Position numbers and translations under genes: made by a program
DNA from: Vulcanimicrobiota bacterium
GTDB lineage: Bacteria > Vulcanimicrobiota > Vulcanimicrobiia > Vulcanimicrobiales > Vulcanimicrobiaceae
Length of the DNA: 64,000 nt
Direction: 5' to 3'
Assembly (NCBI GenBank): GCA_027459645.1
Contig: DAIDHQ010000028.1
Span: 62,001 to 126,000 of the forward strand
Notes under the pieces: model-generated
What the model was told of the DNA's origin: nothing
Seen by the model: the letters and a program-made list of their open reading frames with translations, nothing else
Databases searched by the model: none
Shown here: positions 27,155 through 36,513 of the stretch, in pieces
Layout: the number at the start of each line of letters is the position of its first letter
Position numbering within the stretch: position 1 is the first letter of the stretch

Positions 27155-28053
27155 CGGTGTAGCAACACCAAGAGCAGGATCACGTTACATACCCACAAGG
27201 GAATCGCCGTACCGAGTTGCGCCTTGATCACCGCGTAGGTGTCGTCGAGTTCGAGCAATGCGGACGGTACGACGTTGAAATTGGCAGCCATCGGTGTGAC
27301 GAGCGTGCCGCAGTATCCGCTGAACATGCCGATCGCCGCGACGACGGCTGGATCGCCGTGCTGCACGCCTACCAGCACGGGAAGGCCGACGCCGCCGGCC
27401 ATGATCGGGAAGGCGGCAAACGCATTGCCCATGATCGCCGTGAAGAGCGCCATGCCTCCCGCAAAAACGAGCACCGCGATCAGCGGTGAGTGAACGTCGA
27501 CGTACGCGGTAGCCACCGCGGCGACGGCCTTCCCGACGCCCGCCGCCGCAAAGACCAAGCCGAGCATTGCCAGCATCTGCGGGAGCAGCGCGGCCCAGCC
27601 AAGCGCGTCGAGCAACCGGCGCGCTTCGCGCATTGACTGCATCGGCGTATCTCGCGTCATAACCAAGGCGATCGCCCAAGCAACGATGCAACCGATGCCC
27701 AGTCCGACGAACGCATCGTGCATAAACACGGTGTAGAGCAAGGTGACGACCGAAATCGCGAGCGCGGGAACGAAGATGCGCGGCCCCAAGCGCGCCGCGC
27801 CCGCGCGCCGCGTCGCTTCATTATCTCCGTGTGCGGCGCTGCGTACGCCGCCGAATCCCGCGATCGCGGCCATAGCGACGACGCCCGCACCGACGAACTG
27901 CGGTGGCACGCGGCCGCCGAGCACGAACGTCAGCGCGAAAAGCATCCAAAACGATCCCGTCCAGATGCGGCGCGGATGCGTGGCGTCGGCAAACGTGGTG
28001 AGCGCCACGACCGCCAGCACGATTCCGGCCAGGACGTAGAGTAGCTCGATCAT
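27151..28053 (-). CDS. 5-oxoproline transporter-type membrane protein, DUF979 family
   Basis: The ATG chosen overlaps the DUF969 stop (ATGA) and gives 300 residues with about eight to nine helices. The DUF979 signatures include TFADATHPRRIWTG near the N-terminus and GNAFAAFPIMAGGVGLP followed by MFSGYCGTLVTPMAANFN. DUF969/DUF979 pairs accompany pcp genes in many bacteria and are named as 5-oxoproline transporter subunits in recent annotation; direct biochemistry is thin. The placement with pxpABC here supports uptake of 5-oxoproline or pyroglutamyl peptides. Confidence 0.85.
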   Translation of the reverse strand: MIELLYVLAGIVLAVVALTTFADATHPRRIWTGSFWMLFALTFVLGGRVPPQFVGAGVVAMAAIAGFGGVRSAAHGDNEATRRAGAARLGPRIFVPALAISVVTLLYTVFMHDAFVGLGIGCIVAWAIALVMTRDTPMQSMREARRLLDALGWAALLPQMLAMLGLVFAAAGVGKAVAAVATAYVDVHSPLIAVLVFAGGMALFTAIMGNAFAAFPIMAGGVGLPVLVGVQHGDPAVVAAIGMFSGYCGTLVTPMAANFNVVPSALLELDDTYAVIKAQLGTAIPLWVCNVILLLVLLHR

Positions 28054-28730
28054 GCGCGACCCTGTAGACGCCGCGCGAAGCGGATGACGCGCACGGCGTG
28101 AATCACGAAAGCGCAGAGCGCGGTCGGTATGGCCCACAGGGCGATGCGCATCGGCGCAATGTCATAGCCGAGCGATTTGAGCACCTCGTGCATCAGCGCA
28201 ACCGCACCGAACGCGACGAAAATGTCTTCGCCGAAAAACAGTCCGACGTTATCGGCCGCGGCGCATTGCGCGCGAAGACGCTGCTTTTCTTCCTCGGACG
28301 GTGCGCGGTCACGTTCGGCGGCGGCCTGCGCCATCGGCGCGAACCACGGCCGCACCGTCACCGCCTGACCGAAGAGCGCGCTCAATCCGAGCGCCGCCGT
28401 CACCTCGCGCACGCCCAAATACGTGACGAGCAGACGCGCCACGCTTGCGCCCGGAATCGCGGCGATGATCCGTTGCGCGGCCTCCCGCAAACCATGACGT
28501 TCGAGTAACGCGACGACCGCGAGCGGCAATACGAGCACGAGCGAGAGATTGCGCGTTTCGACGAATCCGCTGCCGATCGCGGCGAGCAAATGGCCGGCGT
28601 CAAAATGGGCGGCGATGCCGGTTGCAAGCGTCCCTGCGAGCACCACGAGCATCGGATTCAAACGCAGCAGAAATCCGCCGATCAACACGCCGATGCCGAT
28701 CAGCGGCAGAAGCGAAACGCCGTGGATCAT
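28050..28730 (-). CDS. 5-oxoproline transporter-type membrane protein, DUF969 family
   Basis: The product is 226 residues with about five to six helices and the DUF969 segments LIGIGVLIGGFLLRLNPM, RHGLREAAQRII and NVGLFFGEDIFVAFGA. It is always found with DUF979, and the pair probably forms one carrier. The start overlaps the pxpA stop by 4 nt and its own stop overlaps DUF979. The substrate is inferred from the operon (oxoprolinase and pyroglutamyl peptidase). Confidence 0.85.
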   Translation of the reverse strand: MIHGVSLLPLIGIGVLIGGFLLRLNPMLVVLAGTLATGIAAHFDAGHLLAAIGSGFVETRNLSLVLVLPLAVVALLERHGLREAAQRIIAAIPGASVARLLVTYLGVREVTAALGLSALFGQAVTVRPWFAPMAQAAAERDRAPSEEEKQRLRAQCAAADNVGLFFGEDIFVAFGAVALMHEVLKSLGYDIAPMRIALWAIPTALCAFVIHAVRVIRFARRLQGRA

Positions 28731-29428
28731 CGCACCGCCGCGATGGTCATGCCGCCGTCCTGGAGAGCCTTGCGAACGCTGCGAGCAAAAGCGACGGCAT
28801 GCGGGTTGTCGCCGTGAACGCAGATCGTCTGCGCGCGCTGCGTTCGCAGTAGTTCGCGCACCTGCGCGACGGCCTCGGCTTCGTCTTCGATCATCGCCGC
28901 AGGTTCGCCGCGCGGCACGAGCGTGCCGTCGGCGCGATAGCGTCGGTCGGCAAAGCCTTCCGCGACCGGCTGCAGACCGAACGCTCGCGCACTTTCGATC
29001 TGCGCACCGCCCGCGAGGCCGTAGAGCATCGCGATGCCGGCTTCGGCCACCGCTTGCGAGACGACGTCGGCTATCGCGCGATCGCCCGCGGCCGCGTTAT
29101 AGAGCGCGCCGTGCGCCTTCACGTGGTGCAGCGCGACGCCTTCCCGGGCAGCGATATCCGCGAGCGCTGCGATCTGTTCGCGCAGGTCGCGATAGAGCGT
29201 CGCTCGATCGATATGCACGTCGCGCCTTCCGAAATGCTCGCGATCGCGATAGGAAGGATGGGCGCCCACCGCAACGCCGCGAGATTTCGCGCGCAGCACG
29301 GTCGCACGCATACTCGCGTCGTCGCCCGCGTGGCCTCCGCAGGCGACGTTCGCCGAAGACACGATGTCGAAGAGCGCTACGTCGTCGGCGCAACCTTCGC
29401 CGACGTCCGCGTTCAGATCGACGGTCAC
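28727..29428 (-). CDS. pxpA: 5-oxoprolinase subunit A (LamB/YcsF family)
   Basis: Translation begins at a GTG that overlaps the pxpC stop (GTGA); the product is 233 residues, slightly shorter than usual. Family motifs are clear: DLNADVGEG at the start, SANVACGGHAGD, GAHPSYRDREHFGRR and VKAHGALYN. With PxpB and PxpC it forms the bacterial ATP-dependent 5-oxoprolinase that opens 5-oxoproline to glutamate. The stop overlaps the DUF969 start by 4 nt. Confidence 0.93.
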   Translation of the reverse strand: MTVDLNADVGEGCADDVALFDIVSSANVACGGHAGDDASMRATVLRAKSRGVAVGAHPSYRDREHFGRRDVHIDRATLYRDLREQIAALADIAAREGVALHHVKAHGALYNAAAGDRAIADVVSQAVAEAGIAMLYGLAGGAQIESARAFGLQPVAEGFADRRYRADGTLVPRGEPAAMIEDEAEAVAQVRELLRTQRAQTICVHGDNPHAVAFARSVRKALQDGGMTIAAVR

Positions 29429-30288
29429 GGCGCGCCTAGGCGTTCGAAGCGCAACGTTTCGCCGGGACGCAGCTGTGCGACGATGCCGAGGTCTTCCGGA
29501 TGCACGACGCCGATGCTCGGATAGCCTCCGGTCGTTTGCGCGTCGGCAAGCAGTACGATCGCTTCTCCCGACGGCGGTACTTGAATGAATCCTGGAAAGA
29601 CCGCGTGCGACGGCGGCGCCTCGCGTTCGTAGCGTAATGGCCGCGCGGAAAAGCGATACCCCATGCGGTTGCTTTCGTGGCCGGCGGTCCAGGCGCATTC
29701 CCAGAACGCTTGCTGCGATGCCGCATCCAGATGCGCGAAGCGGTCGAACGCAACGACGCGTACGGCGTCACCTCCGGCGGGCGCGTCCACGCGCCGTTGC
29801 GCAAGAGGGTGCGCGGGCTGACCGAGCGCAAGCACGTCGGACGCGCGCAACGCGCGGCCGTGAAGTCCGCCGAACCCGGCCGCCAGATCGGTCGTGCGCG
29901 AGCCCAAGACCGGCGGCACGTCGATACCGCCTGCGACGGCGAGCACGGTTCTCGCGCCCCGCTGCGGAAACGCGAGCTGCAGCACCGCATCCGCATCGGC
30001 GCGGTGTGCGCGCCACGGCTCCACGAAGCGTTCATCCAGCCGCGCATGGGCGTCCGCGCCCGTCAACGCAAAGACGGTCTCGGCCTCAAAGCGGAACGAC
30101 GCGTTGCCGAGGGTTATTTCGAGCGCCGCGGCATTCGCGTCATTTCCCACGAGGAAGTTCGCGGCTTCAAAGGCGGCCGCATCCGCCGCACCGCACCACG
30201 CAACGCCCAGATGGCGCGCGCCAAAACGCCCGCGATCGACCACGAACGTCAACGCCCCGGGGCGCACCACGGCAAGCGAGCCGCTCAC
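29425..30288 (-). CDS. pxpC: 5-oxoprolinase subunit C (biotin-dependent carboxylase-like, KipA family)
   Basis: The 287-aa product starts with GTG at a GTGA overlap with pxpB. Typical AHS2/KipA features are present: the N-terminal VVRPGALTFVVDRGRFG, CGAADAAAFEAANFLVGN, then AVAGGIDVPPVLGSR and the C-terminal GGYPSIGVVHPEDL. PxpC works with PxpB in the ATP-dependent opening of 5-oxoproline. No biotin is involved despite the family name. Confidence 0.93.
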   Translation of the reverse strand: MSGSLAVVRPGALTFVVDRGRFGARHLGVAWCGAADAAAFEAANFLVGNDANAAALEITLGNASFRFEAETVFALTGADAHARLDERFVEPWRAHRADADAVLQLAFPQRGARTVLAVAGGIDVPPVLGSRTTDLAAGFGGLHGRALRASDVLALGQPAHPLAQRRVDAPAGGDAVRVVAFDRFAHLDAASQQAFWECAWTAGHESNRMGYRFSARPLRYEREAPPSHAVFPGFIQVPPSGEAIVLLADAQTTGGYPSIGVVHPEDLGIVAQLRPGETLRFERLGAP

Positions 30289-30914
30289 GAGGCGATGAAG
30301 CGCACGCGCGCGCCGGGTTGGATCGTCGCGCCGCCGCGCTCCGCGTCGAACACCACCGCGTCCGTGTGCCCAAGTACGTTCCAGCCGCCGGGCGATGCAA
30401 AAGGATAGACCGCCGTCATCCCGTCCGCTATCGCGACGGCTCCGGCGGGGACGCGTGCACGCGGTGATGCACGCCGCGGCACCACCAGGCGCGCGTCGAG
30501 ATCGCCAAGGTACGCGAAGCCGGGCTGAAAGCCGAGAAAATACGCGACGTATTCGCGACCCGCGTGCAAGTCGACGACTTCGGCGCTCGAAAGTCCCGTG
30601 CGGCGCGCGACGTCCTCGAGATCCTCGCCGTCGTATCGCACCACGATCTCGACGACGCTCGTTTCTTCGGCAGAGTGCGGGCGCACGTTCGCGAGCGCGC
30701 GTTCGAGCTGCGCCGCCGACGTCTGCGAGCGATCGATCAGCAGGGTGAGACTTCCCAGCCCCGGCACCGATTCCACGACGCCGGGAAGCATGCGGGCTGC
30801 GCGAGCAAGCGCCCAGATGAAGCGCTGCGCCGAGCGCACGTCCTGCCCCGGAATCTCAATGAAGACGTAGCGTTCGCCGAACGGCTTGAAATTAGGAGCG
30901 ACGAATTCCGTCAT
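30285..30914 (-). CDS. pxpB: 5-oxoprolinase subunit B (KipI/AHS1 family)
   Basis: The 209-aa first gene of the operon has the AHS1 signatures FLGFQPGFAYLGDLD, PRRASPRARVPAGAVAIADG and ASPGGWNVLGHT. It completes the PxpABC oxoprolinase. All five junctions of the operon down to pcp are 4-nt overlaps, indicating strict co-translation. Only 26 bp separate its start from the divergent transporter gene, so the promoter must lie there or within the neighbouring coding sequence. Confidence 0.94.
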   Translation of the reverse strand: MTEFVAPNFKPFGERYVFIEIPGQDVRSAQRFIWALARAARMLPGVVESVPGLGSLTLLIDRSQTSAAQLERALANVRPHSAEETSVVEIVVRYDGEDLEDVARRTGLSSAEVVDLHAGREYVAYFLGFQPGFAYLGDLDARLVVPRRASPRARVPAGAVAIADGMTAVYPFASPGGWNVLGHTDAVVFDAERGGATIQPGARVRFIAS

Positions 30915-30940
30915 TTAGAAGGCCATTCGCGACGGACGCC

Positions 30941-31774
30941 GTGAAACCAGCAACCATGTCCACCGAAGAGCGCGCCTCACTAACGCCGCCGGTTACCGAC
31001 ATCGTCGTCGACGTGCCCGGCTGGAAGGCGGTCCAGCCGCGCATCCCCGACACGCCGCAGCGCCGAACGCTCGAAGCGCAGCGGAGCGTTCGCGAAATCG
31101 TCTTCGGGGTACAAGACGGCATCCTCACCACCCTCGGCATCATCACCGGCGTCGGCGTCGCCGAAGGCGACCGCTCCGCCGTGTTTATCAGCGGTTTTCT
31201 TGCAATGCTTGCCGGCGCGCTTTCGATGGGCGTCGGCGAATTTCTCGGGTCGCGTTCCGAACGCGAGGTCGTGCAGGCGACGATCGCGATGGAAAAAGCG
31301 GAGATGGCGGCCGATCCGCAAGCCGAATTCGCGGAGCAAGTGGCGTACTACAAACTCAAAGGCTTTAGTGCCGAGGAAGCCAAGATGATCGTCACGCGCT
31401 TGGCACAACACCCCGACATCTATCTCTACGAAATGATGCGCGACGAGTTCGGCATCGATCCACGCGTCGCCGAGGAAGGCGGCCTACGGGCCCCGTTTGC
31501 GATGGGCGGCTCGTTCGCGGCCGGATCGCTGCTTCCGATTCTCGCCTTCTTCTTACCGGTACCGATGTATTGGGCCGCAATCATCTCGCTCGTTCTTGCC
31601 GTCGTTGGGCTCTTCGCCGTCGGCGTCTATGCCGCGCGCAATTCCAATCGCCATCCGCTCGCCAAGGGCTTCGAGATCGTCGGCTTCGGCGTCGTGGTGT
31701 TCGTGCTCTCGTATCTGGCCGGTCACTACATTCCCCCGCTCTTCGGACACGCACCGGTCGCCGTCGGCGGCTGA
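30941..31774 (+). CDS. VIT1/CCC1-family iron/manganese transporter
   Basis: Start is GTG 30941 (277 aa) or ATG 30956 (272 aa); neither has a strong ribosome-binding site. The protein has five membrane helices. The first holds FGVQDGILTTLGIITGV, the second FLAMLAGALSMGVGEFLGSRSE, and a cytoplasmic metal-binding loop rich in Glu (EMAADPQAEFAEQ) lies between the second and third helices. VIT1/CCC1 proteins move Fe2+ or Mn2+ out of the cytoplasm. The N-terminal about 40 residues are an extra soluble segment. It is divergent from pxpB and heads a plus-strand run. Confidence 0.88.
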   Translation: MKPATMSTEERASLTPPVTDIVVDVPGWKAVQPRIPDTPQRRTLEAQRSVREIVFGVQDGILTTLGIITGVGVAEGDRSAVFISGFLAMLAGALSMGVGEFLGSRSEREVVQATIAMEKAEMAADPQAEFAEQVAYYKLKGFSAEEAKMIVTRLAQHPDIYLYEMMRDEFGIDPRVAEEGGLRAPFAMGGSFAAGSLLPILAFFLPVPMYWAAIISLVLAVVGLFAVGVYAARNSNRHPLAKGFEIVGFGVVVFVLSYLAGHYIPPLFGHAPVAVGG

Positions 31775-31786
31775 CGCGCATCGCGC

Positions 31787-33745
31787 GTGAGCGCTGCGAG
31801 ACGCATCTTCGCCAACGTTCTAAAGATCGACGCAGGCGCGTTCGATCCGGTCTTTGCGTTGCGCAGCGCGCTCGGCGTTACCATCGCCATCGTCGTCGGC
31901 TTTTACAGCGGTCAGCCGATGTTTGCGGTGGCGGCAGCCATGGGCTCGATCAGCACGGGGTTCGCATCGCTGCAGGGCGTGTATCGCTCGCGCGCCGGCG
32001 TAATGATCGTGATGGCGTTCGCGATGGCGCTCTCGATGCTCGCGGGCGCTGCCGCGGCGCGCTCGCTGCCCCTCGAAATCGCCGCGCTTGCGGTATGGGG
32101 TGCGGCGTACGGATTGATCTCCGTCCTCGGGCCCGGCTCGTCGGCCGTCGGGCTGAATGCGACGATCGCACTCGTCATCTTCAGCAACTTTCCGCTGGAC
32201 GTCCGCACGACGTTCGAAGCGGCCGGATTCATGCTCTTCGGCGGCCTGGTTCAAACGCTGCTGCTCGTGGCGTCGTGGCCCGTCGTCCGGTATCCGCAAG
32301 AGCGGGCGGCTCTCGCGAAAGCGTTTCGTTCGCTGGCAACCTATGCGCGTTCGATCGACTGCGCGAACCCGACCGTGCCGCCCGCCGAACCGCTCAGCGC
32401 CGTACGTACGACGCTGGAAGATCCGCGCCCGTTCGGCCGTCGCGCAACGTTTGCCGCGTTTCAAACCCTGCTCGATGAAGCGCTGCGCTTGCGAAGCACG
32501 CTCGGACGCATCGCCAGCACGAATTGCACCGGCTATCTCCCTTTTCGCGATCTTACGGGTGACGCGCTCGACGCCATCGCCGGCGCATTGGAAGCGGGGC
32601 GCGAACCGGGCGACGGCTCGCGCTTCGCGCAGCTCGAAACGCGCCAAGACGATCCGCAAGTTGCCGCGCTCTTCGGACAACTGCGCGCGACGTGGCGAAG
32701 CGCGGCGATTCCGCTCGGCGGGTTCCACTTTCACTATCCGTCGCTGCCGCACTTCGACCGGTCGGATTTCGAAGAGTCGCTCGTGCTGCTGCGCTCGAAT
32801 CTCAACCTGTCGGCCCCGTTCGGGCGGCACGCCGTACGCGTCGGCCTCACGCTCGCCGTCGTAGGCGTTCTCGCGCACGTACTTCCGATCGCACGCGGCT
32901 ATTGGATGACGCTGACCGCCTCGCTCGTGCTGCGGCCGGATTTCACCACGACCTACGTCCGCGGCGTGGCACGCATCGCGGGAACGCTGATTGGCGTGCT
33001 CGTCGCGACCGTCCTCGTTTCGCTGCTGCCGGATGCAACGCACGCATCGCTCGCGCTCGCGATCTGTTTTGCCGCCGCCGGATATGCCGTGTTTCAAATG
33101 AACTACGCGCTGTACACGGTGACCCTGACGGCGTACGTCGTCTTTATTCTTTCGCTGCTGGGTCTTCCGGAAAAAACCGCGGCGCTCGACCGTTCGGTCG
33201 CAACGATTGCCGGGGGTGCGCTCGCGATGATCGGCTATGCGGTATGGCCGACGTGGGAGTCGCCGCAAACGCGTCGCCGGTTGCGCGAATTGCTGGCGGC
33301 CGATCGCGCGTACATCGATGCCGTTCTTGCCGGGCGGCCTACGGTTGTAGAACGCGACGCCGTATGGTCGGCGCGTACGGCCGCCGAGGCCTCGCTCGAA
33401 CGGATGCTCGGCGAACCCGTAAGCAACGACGACATGCCACGTGCCGCCGCGCTCGGAATCATGGCTGCGTCGCAACGGCTCGGGCTCGCCAATCTGGCGC
33501 TCAATGCATTGTTCGCCGCGGAACCGGCGCAGCGTCCACGCGTCGCTCCGTTCGCGGCGTCGCTCGACCGAACGTTCGATGCCATCGACGCCTCGCTTGG
33601 CGGCCGGAGAACCGGCATCGAACCATACGCTCTGCGTGAAGCATACGCACGGTTAGAGCTGCAAGGCGAGTGCGCGATGGTGCTGGATATGGTCGTCGAT
33701 GCGGTTAACACTATTGCGGAGATTGCCGCGTCCGAGGGTGGGTAA
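31787..33745 (+). CDS. FUSC-family inner-membrane transporter (YccS/AaeB-like)
   Basis: This GTG-started 652-aa protein shows the duplicated FUSC layout: a first bundle of about six helices (residues 20-165), a soluble region (165-345), a second helical bundle (about 350-490, beginning FGRHAVRVGLTLAVVGVLAH and containing the GYWMTLTASLVLRPDF motif) and a C-terminal cytoplasmic part. FUSC proteins export aromatic acids and similar compounds; substrate cannot be told here. It starts 12 bp after the transporter gene upstream, so both may share a transcript. Confidence 0.87.
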   Translation: MSAARRIFANVLKIDAGAFDPVFALRSALGVTIAIVVGFYSGQPMFAVAAAMGSISTGFASLQGVYRSRAGVMIVMAFAMALSMLAGAAAARSLPLEIAALAVWGAAYGLISVLGPGSSAVGLNATIALVIFSNFPLDVRTTFEAAGFMLFGGLVQTLLLVASWPVVRYPQERAALAKAFRSLATYARSIDCANPTVPPAEPLSAVRTTLEDPRPFGRRATFAAFQTLLDEALRLRSTLGRIASTNCTGYLPFRDLTGDALDAIAGALEAGREPGDGSRFAQLETRQDDPQVAALFGQLRATWRSAAIPLGGFHFHYPSLPHFDRSDFEESLVLLRSNLNLSAPFGRHAVRVGLTLAVVGVLAHVLPIARGYWMTLTASLVLRPDFTTTYVRGVARIAGTLIGVLVATVLVSLLPDATHASLALAICFAAAGYAVFQMNYALYTVTLTAYVVFILSLLGLPEKTAALDRSVATIAGGALAMIGYAVWPTWESPQTRRRLRELLAADRAYIDAVLAGRPTVVERDAVWSARTAAEASLERMLGEPVSNDDMPRAAALGIMAASQRLGLANLALNALFAAEPAQRPRVAPFAASLDRTFDAIDASLGGRRTGIEPYALREAYARLELQGECAMVLDMVVDAVNTIAEIAASEGG

Positions 33746-33754
33746 TCTTCAGAT

Positions 33755-34003
33755 GTGGACATCGACCTCGAACTGGCCAAAGCAAGCTTCCTCATCGCGC
33801 ACGCGGACGATGCGTTCAAACGCTACCCGGAAGGCAGCATTCAGCGCGTCGCGTGGGAGAACTTGAAGGCGCACGTCGCGGCATGGCGCATGCAGGATCT
33901 GCACGGCGATCCCGTCGTGCGCGTGCGTAAGGTCCACACCTTGCGCAAGCAGTTCGACGACGTCAAAGCGCTCTTGGCCGAAGCAGGGCTGATAGGAAGC
34001 TAG
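33755..34003 (+). CDS. small conserved-looking protein of unknown function
   Basis: The 82-aa GTG-started product is soluble, helical and charged ([20 protein letters not shown] at the N-terminus) with no Cys and no signal peptide. It lies 9 bp after the FUSC gene and 23 bp before ettA, so it is probably in the same transcript. I do not recognise its family. Confidence 0.6.
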   Translation: MDIDLELAKASFLIAHADDAFKRYPEGSIQRVAWENLKAHVAAWRMQDLHGDPVVRVRKVHTLRKQFDDVKALLAEAGLIGS

Positions 34004-34026
34004 CCCGGCAGCGCGAAGCGGCTGGC

Positions 34027-35694
34027 GTGCCGCAATACGTCTATTCCATGTATCGCGTCGGTAAGGTCGTTCCGCCGAAGCGTCAGATCCTCAAAGATAT
34101 CAGCCTCAGCTTCTTTCCCGGAGCAAAGATCGGCATTCTCGGCCTCAACGGCGCCGGTAAGTCGTCGCTTCTGCGCATTATGGCTGGCGTCGACACGGAA
34201 TTCGACGGCGACGCTACGCCCGCGCCGAATCTTTCGATCGGCTACCTTCCTCAAGAACCGAAACTCGATCCGGAAAAAACCGTGCGCGAAACCGTTGAAG
34301 AGGGTCTCGGCGAATCGATCGAGGCGCGCAATAAGCTCGAAGCGCTTTACGGCGAGTATGCAAACCCCGATGCCGATTTCGACAAACTCGCCGAAGAGCA
34401 GTCGCGTCTGGAAGCGATTATCGCCGCAGCGGGCGACGATCTCGATCAGCAGCTCGAAATCGCCGCGGATGCATTGCGGTTGCCGCCCTGGGACGCGAAG
34501 ATCGGTCCGCTTTCGGGCGGCGAAAAACGCCGCGTCGCGCTCTGCCGCTTGCTGCTCTCGAAACCCGACATGCTGCTGCTCGACGAACCGACGAATCATC
34601 TCGACGCCGAAAGCGTGGAATGGCTCGAACAGTTTTTGCAGCGTTTTCCGGGCACCGTCGTGGCGGTAACGCACGACCGCTACTTTCTGGATAATGCCGC
34701 GGAATGGATTTTGGAACTCGATCGCGGCCGCGGCATCCCGTGGAAGGGCAATTACAGTTCCTGGCTCGATCAGAAGCAAGAGCGCTTGGCGCAGGAAGAG
34801 TCCGCCGAGTCGGCGCGACAAAAGGCCCTCAAACGCGAACTCGAATGGGTGCGTCAGGGCGCAAAGGGACGCCAATCCAAAAGCAAGAGCCGCCTTGCGC
34901 GCTTCGACGAACTTTCGAGCTACGAATATCAGCGCCGAAACGAAACGCAAGAAATCTTTATCCCCGTCGCCGAGCGGCTGGGCGAAAAGGTCATTGAGTT
35001 CGAGCACGTCCGCAAAGCCTTCGGCGATCGTTTGCTGATGGACGACGTGAACTTCGTCATCCCGGCCGGCGCGATCGTCGGTATCATCGGACCCAACGGC
35101 GCCGGCAAGACGACGATGTTCCGCATGATCTCCGGCAAAGAACGGCCTGACGCCGGCGAAATCGCAATCGGTCCGAGCGTGAAGCTCGCAACCGTCGATC
35201 AAAGCCGAGAAAACCTCGACGACGCAAAGAGCGTGTGGGAAGACGTCAGCGGGGGGCTCGACCTCTTGCAAGTCGGAAAATTCGAAATGCCCTCACGCGC
35301 CTATCTCGGACGCTTCAACTTCAAAGGTGCCGACCAGCAAAAGACCGTCGGATCGCTTTCGGGCGGCGAACGCGGGCGGCTGCACCTCGCAAAGACGCTG
35401 GTAACGGGCGCAAACGTGTTGCTGCTGGACGAGCCGTCGAACGATTTAGACGTCGAAACGCTGCGCGCGCTCGAAGATGCGCTGGCGGAATTTGCGGGGA
35501 CCGTGCTCGTGATCTCGCACGATCGCTGGTTTCTCGATCGCATCGCGACGCACATCATGGCGTTCGAAGGCGACAGCAGCGTCTATTTCTTCGAAGGCAA
35601 TTACCAGGAATACGAGCGTGACAAGATTCGGCGTTTAGGCGAAGAAGCCGCGCGCCCCAAGCGCATTCGATACCGTCCGCTCACGGTGGGCTAG
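34027..35694 (+). CDS. ettA: energy-dependent translational throttle protein EttA (ABC-F)
   Basis: The 555-aa GTG-started product has two ABC ATPase domains and no membrane segment. Walker [10 protein letters not shown] and GPNGAGKTT; signatures: [16 protein letters not shown] and [15 protein letters not shown]; Walker B with DEPTNHLD and DEPSNDLD. Between the domains lies the Lys/Arg-rich linker ([20 protein letters not shown]) that touches the P-site tRNA, and the N-terminal domain has the EttA arm insertion. EttA gates the first translation steps according to ATP/ADP ratio. Length matches E. coli EttA (555 aa). Confidence 0.96.
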   Translation: MPQYVYSMYRVGKVVPPKRQILKDISLSFFPGAKIGILGLNGAGKSSLLRIMAGVDTEFDGDATPAPNLSIGYLPQEPKLDPEKTVRETVEEGLGESIEARNKLEALYGEYANPDADFDKLAEEQSRLEAIIAAAGDDLDQQLEIAADALRLPPWDAKIGPLSGGEKRRVALCRLLLSKPDMLLLDEPTNHLDAESVEWLEQFLQRFPGTVVAVTHDRYFLDNAAEWILELDRGRGIPWKGNYSSWLDQKQERLAQEESAESARQKALKRELEWVRQGAKGRQSKSKSRLARFDELSSYEYQRRNETQEIFIPVAERLGEKVIEFEHVRKAFGDRLLMDDVNFVIPAGAIVGIIGPNGAGKTTMFRMISGKERPDAGEIAIGPSVKLATVDQSRENLDDAKSVWEDVSGGLDLLQVGKFEMPSRAYLGRFNFKGADQQKTVGSLSGGERGRLHLAKTLVTGANVLLLDEPSNDLDVETLRALEDALAEFAGTVLVISHDRWFLDRIATHIMAFEGDSSVYFFEGNYQEYERDKIRRLGEEAARPKRIRYRPLTVG

Positions 35695-35700
35695 CGAACG

Positions 35701-35714
35701 GCGCCCGGGGGCGC
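35701..35714. terminator. short GC-rich hairpin between convergent genes
   Basis: A perfect 6-bp inverted repeat (GCGCCC, GG loop, GGGCGC) lies 7 bp after the ettA stop and 17 bp before the stop of the convergent lipoprotein gene. It has no U tract on either side, so a terminator role is tentative. Confidence 0.35.
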
Positions 35715-35730
35715 GCTTCCAGCGTCCCGA

Positions 35731-36474
35731 TCAATACTCCGTGTAGAAGCGAATCTTCGGCAACTGCGATGCCGGGACGTAGGTCGTTCCCACCTGAATC
35801 CAGATCGCCTCGTGCGAGTAGAGCTTGATGCCTTTGGGGACCGACCCGGTGTATTGATAATAGGTCCCCGAATAGAGATCGCGCAGCGGCGTCGTAGCAT
35901 AAAAGACGCGCACCGTTCCGGTAAACGGGCCGAAGCGCGTCGACGCGATGGGCACACCCCATACGTCCAAGAGATTCCCGAGCGTGTAAATGGCGGAACT
36001 CAAAGGCGCGCTCTGCGCCGACTCGATGTGAATCATGCCGCTCGCATCGTGCGTGTGAATCGCATAATAGCAATGGGCGGTATCGGTGACCCCGTTCGTT
36101 TCCGTGCCGGGCTCGTAGAGACCGATCGCGTCGGGAACCGCCATCTCTTTGCCGTTGACGATCAGACCGACGAATGCGTGCACGTGATACGTGTTGTACA
36201 TCGACGATGCGCAGGGGATGCCGTCGATACTCCCGCCGTTTCCACCGGAGGCCGTATCGCCGTCGACGGGCGAGAACTGATTGTCCAGACCGTTGACGTG
36301 GCCCGATTCTAAGACGATCTCGGGCATCGGCGTCGCCGATGCGGCGCGGATCGGCGTCGCCAGGGTGCCGGCGCCGTTCGGCGCAGCGGGCATCGAGGGA
36401 GTAGCCTGCATCGAGCGACCGCTGCAAGCAGCGAGCACGAGCGACGCGCAAAGTAGCGAGGTTATACTCTTCAT
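35731..36474 (-). CDS. lipoprotein of unknown function
   Basis: The 247-aa product has a lipoprotein signal peptide with lipobox LAAC, a Pro/Ala/Thr-rich spacer (about residues 20-50) and a stranded domain containing His-rich patches YHVHAFVG and [13 protein letters not shown], two cysteines (IPCASS, AHCYY), and the end [12 protein letters not shown]. The HVH and HTH clusters on neighbouring strands could bind a metal. I do not recognise the family. It is divergent from the kinase gene across 39 bp. Confidence 0.75.
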   Translation of the reverse strand: MKSITSLLCASLVLAACSGRSMQATPSMPAAPNGAGTLATPIRAASATPMPEIVLESGHVNGLDNQFSPVDGDTASGGNGGSIDGIPCASSMYNTYHVHAFVGLIVNGKEMAVPDAIGLYEPGTETNGVTDTAHCYYAIHTHDASGMIHIESAQSAPLSSAIYTLGNLLDVWGVPIASTRFGPFTGTVRVFYATTPLRDLYSGTYYQYTGSVPKGIKLYSHEAIWIQVGTTYVPASQLPKIRFYTEY

Positions 36475-36501
36475 GGCAGGTGCAGCTCCTTACGGTCCGG
36501 C

Positions 36502-36507
36502 TATAGT
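36502..36507 (+). promoter_or_regulatory. candidate -10 element for a leaderless kinase mRNA
   Basis: TATAGT ends six bases before the ATG of the ROK kinase gene and no ribosome-binding site is present in between. That spacing is typical of leaderless transcripts, in which the first base of the mRNA is the start codon. No good -35 element is visible. Confidence 0.4.
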
Positions 36508-36513
36508 ACCCGC

